Shown here: piece by piece, positions 31,161-32,548 of the stretch
Layout of the letters: every line of letters begins with the position of its first letter
Numbering within the stretch: the first letter of the stretch is position 1
From: Ophiostoma sp. CBS 140.51
Taxonomy: Eukaryota; Ascomycota; Sordariomycetes; Ophiostomatales; Ophiostomataceae
Direction: 5' to 3'
DNA: 32,548 bases
Assembly: GCA_029298735.1 (NCBI GenBank)
Contig: JANSLP010000351.1
Coordinates: 1-32,548, forward strand
The notes under the pieces: generated by a model
What the model was told of the DNA's origin: nothing
What the model saw: the letters and a program-made list of their open reading frames with translations, nothing else
Databases searched by the model: none
Position numbers and translations under genes: made by a program

Positions 31161-32548
31161 TTACACCCGCACCGCTGATAAAAGCCGGGTCGATCTGAGT
31201 ATGAGGTCATGTATAGGATTTTTTCTGTAAGTAGATAATTATTAGTTTAAGAATATAATGAAGCTAAAAAGCCAGAAGCGTACATTCGAAAAGAAAGAGG
31301 TCGACTTTAGCTCGTATTAAGGAACACTAACGGCGGCCTTTGTTTAAGAAGGGACGTATATTCTTCAGTATTCCAGTATATTGGTTTTTGTGTGCGATGG
31401 CCGTCGTGCTATAGTTGCTTTGGTAGTCACAGATACTCATTATGGCAAGTTAATATTGTAAAGCCTAGGAAGCGAAAAGCGAAAACCAACATTGATTAAT
31501 ATATAAGAATGAAATCTGTGTTTACAACCCTCCAAAGGCAGCCATATATAAATGGCTATACTTGTCTGTTCTCAGTGTGCCTTGTTCCTGCAAAAACATG
31601 GGGGTTGCTGTCTGCTGCCTTCACAGCACAGCTGGCATGCATACATCGTTTAACTTGGTTATTAACTTGGAGACGTTCGCTTTATGAAAATGCAAAAAAT
31701 GCGCTGCAGCCTAGTAGGGTGCAGAAGGATGGGACGATCAGACTTGGCCATTGGTCGAGGATAGAGACCTCCATTTCGTGCATAAACCACTGATATCTCT
31801 CGATACTAAACCACCGGCGGTTTAGTCAGTACAGGCCGGTGCGATGGCATAGGCAAGAGAAAACCTTTTCGTGGACGACTGTGGCGCCTATCGTGCGGTG
31901 GTTGGGGGGGCCTCTTGTGGTACTGCCATGCGACCGTGAGAAGAGGCCTCTGGTCGGTTCAAGAGACAAATGGCGGCATCTTGGGCAGCAATGCTGGAGC
32001 AGCCTCGACCCAGCCCCTTCCTCGAATCCCTGAGGCTACGATTGGCGGGCCGCCACCACAACACTTCACCAGTGTGGTTGGGTGAGCAGGCGCCTCAAAT
32101 GTGTAAGTACTTCAAGAAGCCGAAATATGTATCCGCAACATACAGAAAACAGAAACATAAACAGAAAAACAACGTAATATCGTCCAGCTGGTTTTCACTG
32201 TTGTGAACATGTATGACGGTTTTCAGTAAGCAGAGCACCGCAGAGATAAGGTATGGCCAATCGTATTAATATTGTTCGGAGACAAACAAGAGACCGATGC
32301 TATCAACGATTATCGCCATAAACGCCGTTATCGAAACGATATAAAACATGGCGACGGCTCGTTTGTTATAAAAAGGTGCCCTTGGCATGCATAGCAAGGC
32401 CGGGAAAGTTGTGTGGCAAGCACAACGAGCAGTATTACTAAAAAACAAGAAAAAAGAGATAAATTAGGAGCTTTTGAAGCTCCACGGAAAGAGGAATGCC
32501 CAACTGGAGAAACAGAAAGTAATAACAGGAAACAGGAAACCACAAAAG
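31161..32548. other. Gene-poor end of the window
   Basis: Mostly AT-rich DNA. It contains a perfect short hairpin at 31805-31826 and a GC-richer island at about 31840-32100 in which one frame begins MAASWAAML, but no domain is recognisable and the frame soon meets low-complexity Lys-rich sequence. I see no supportable gene. Confidence 0.45.
31805..31826. repeat. Perfect 8-bp hairpin
   Basis: ACTAAACC at 31805-31812 and GGTTTAGT at 31819-31826 are exact reverse complements around a 6-nt ACCGGC loop. Role unknown; it could be a repeat terminus or a binding site. Confidence 0.6.

Noticed and set aside
31970..32206. Plus-strand 78-codon frame beginning MAASWAAML with a GTAAGT nearby
   Set aside because: No second exon with coding pattern could be found and the end is low-complexity Lys-rich.

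Overview
The window is nuclear DNA of a filamentous ascomycete (Pezizomycotina, probably Sordariomycetes; the class is inferred). Three things point there: short GT-AG introns of about 58-80 nt, fungus-restricted architectures (HET-NB-ARC-TPR, DUF7708-type, DUF7025-AAA, GRF-like zinc ribbon), and gene islands separated by long gene-poor stretches holding retroelement and pseudogene remains. There are no operons; each gene stands alone.

Layout. 147-1511 (-): secreted LIP-family lipase. 3033-6125 (-): three tandem members of an unnamed small gene family of about 130-140 codons. Member A carries one in-frame TGA; B and C are intact; a fourth, decayed member D lies at 14776-15078. They share a Met-(Ser/Ala)-x-Tyr-x-His start and an Asn/Asp-Phe-x-x-Trp motif, and their pattern resembles the N-terminal part of Ty1/copia Gag. 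This family is the best candidate for something undescribed. 6722-11131 (-): a large six-exon AAA+ ATPase with a DUF7025-like region and a Gln-rich tail. 12065-14361 (+): a five-exon DUF7708-type, STAND-like protein lacking a normal P-loop. 17625-20461 (+): a HET-NB-ARC-TPR NOD-like receptor whose TPR array is made of nearly identical 126-bp units and contains a 69-nt assembly gap. 24592-24990 (+): broken Ty3/gypsy gag. 25602-25973 (+): double GRF-like zinc ribbon protein with a probable 5' UTR intron. 28899-30591 (+): a fungal-specific gene inactivated by a frameshift and a TAG. 30738-31160 (-): another broken coding relic.

Functionally, the centre (6.7-20.5 kb) groups three P-loop or STAND-like genes typical of fungal self/non-self recognition and stress signalling, flanked on both sides by the gag-like small genes and by decaying repeats. 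Such a setting is typical of fast-evolving accessory chromosome segments. No tRNA, rRNA or CRISPR array was found. All gene models come from reading the sequence by eye, and family names come from remembered motifs rather than searches.
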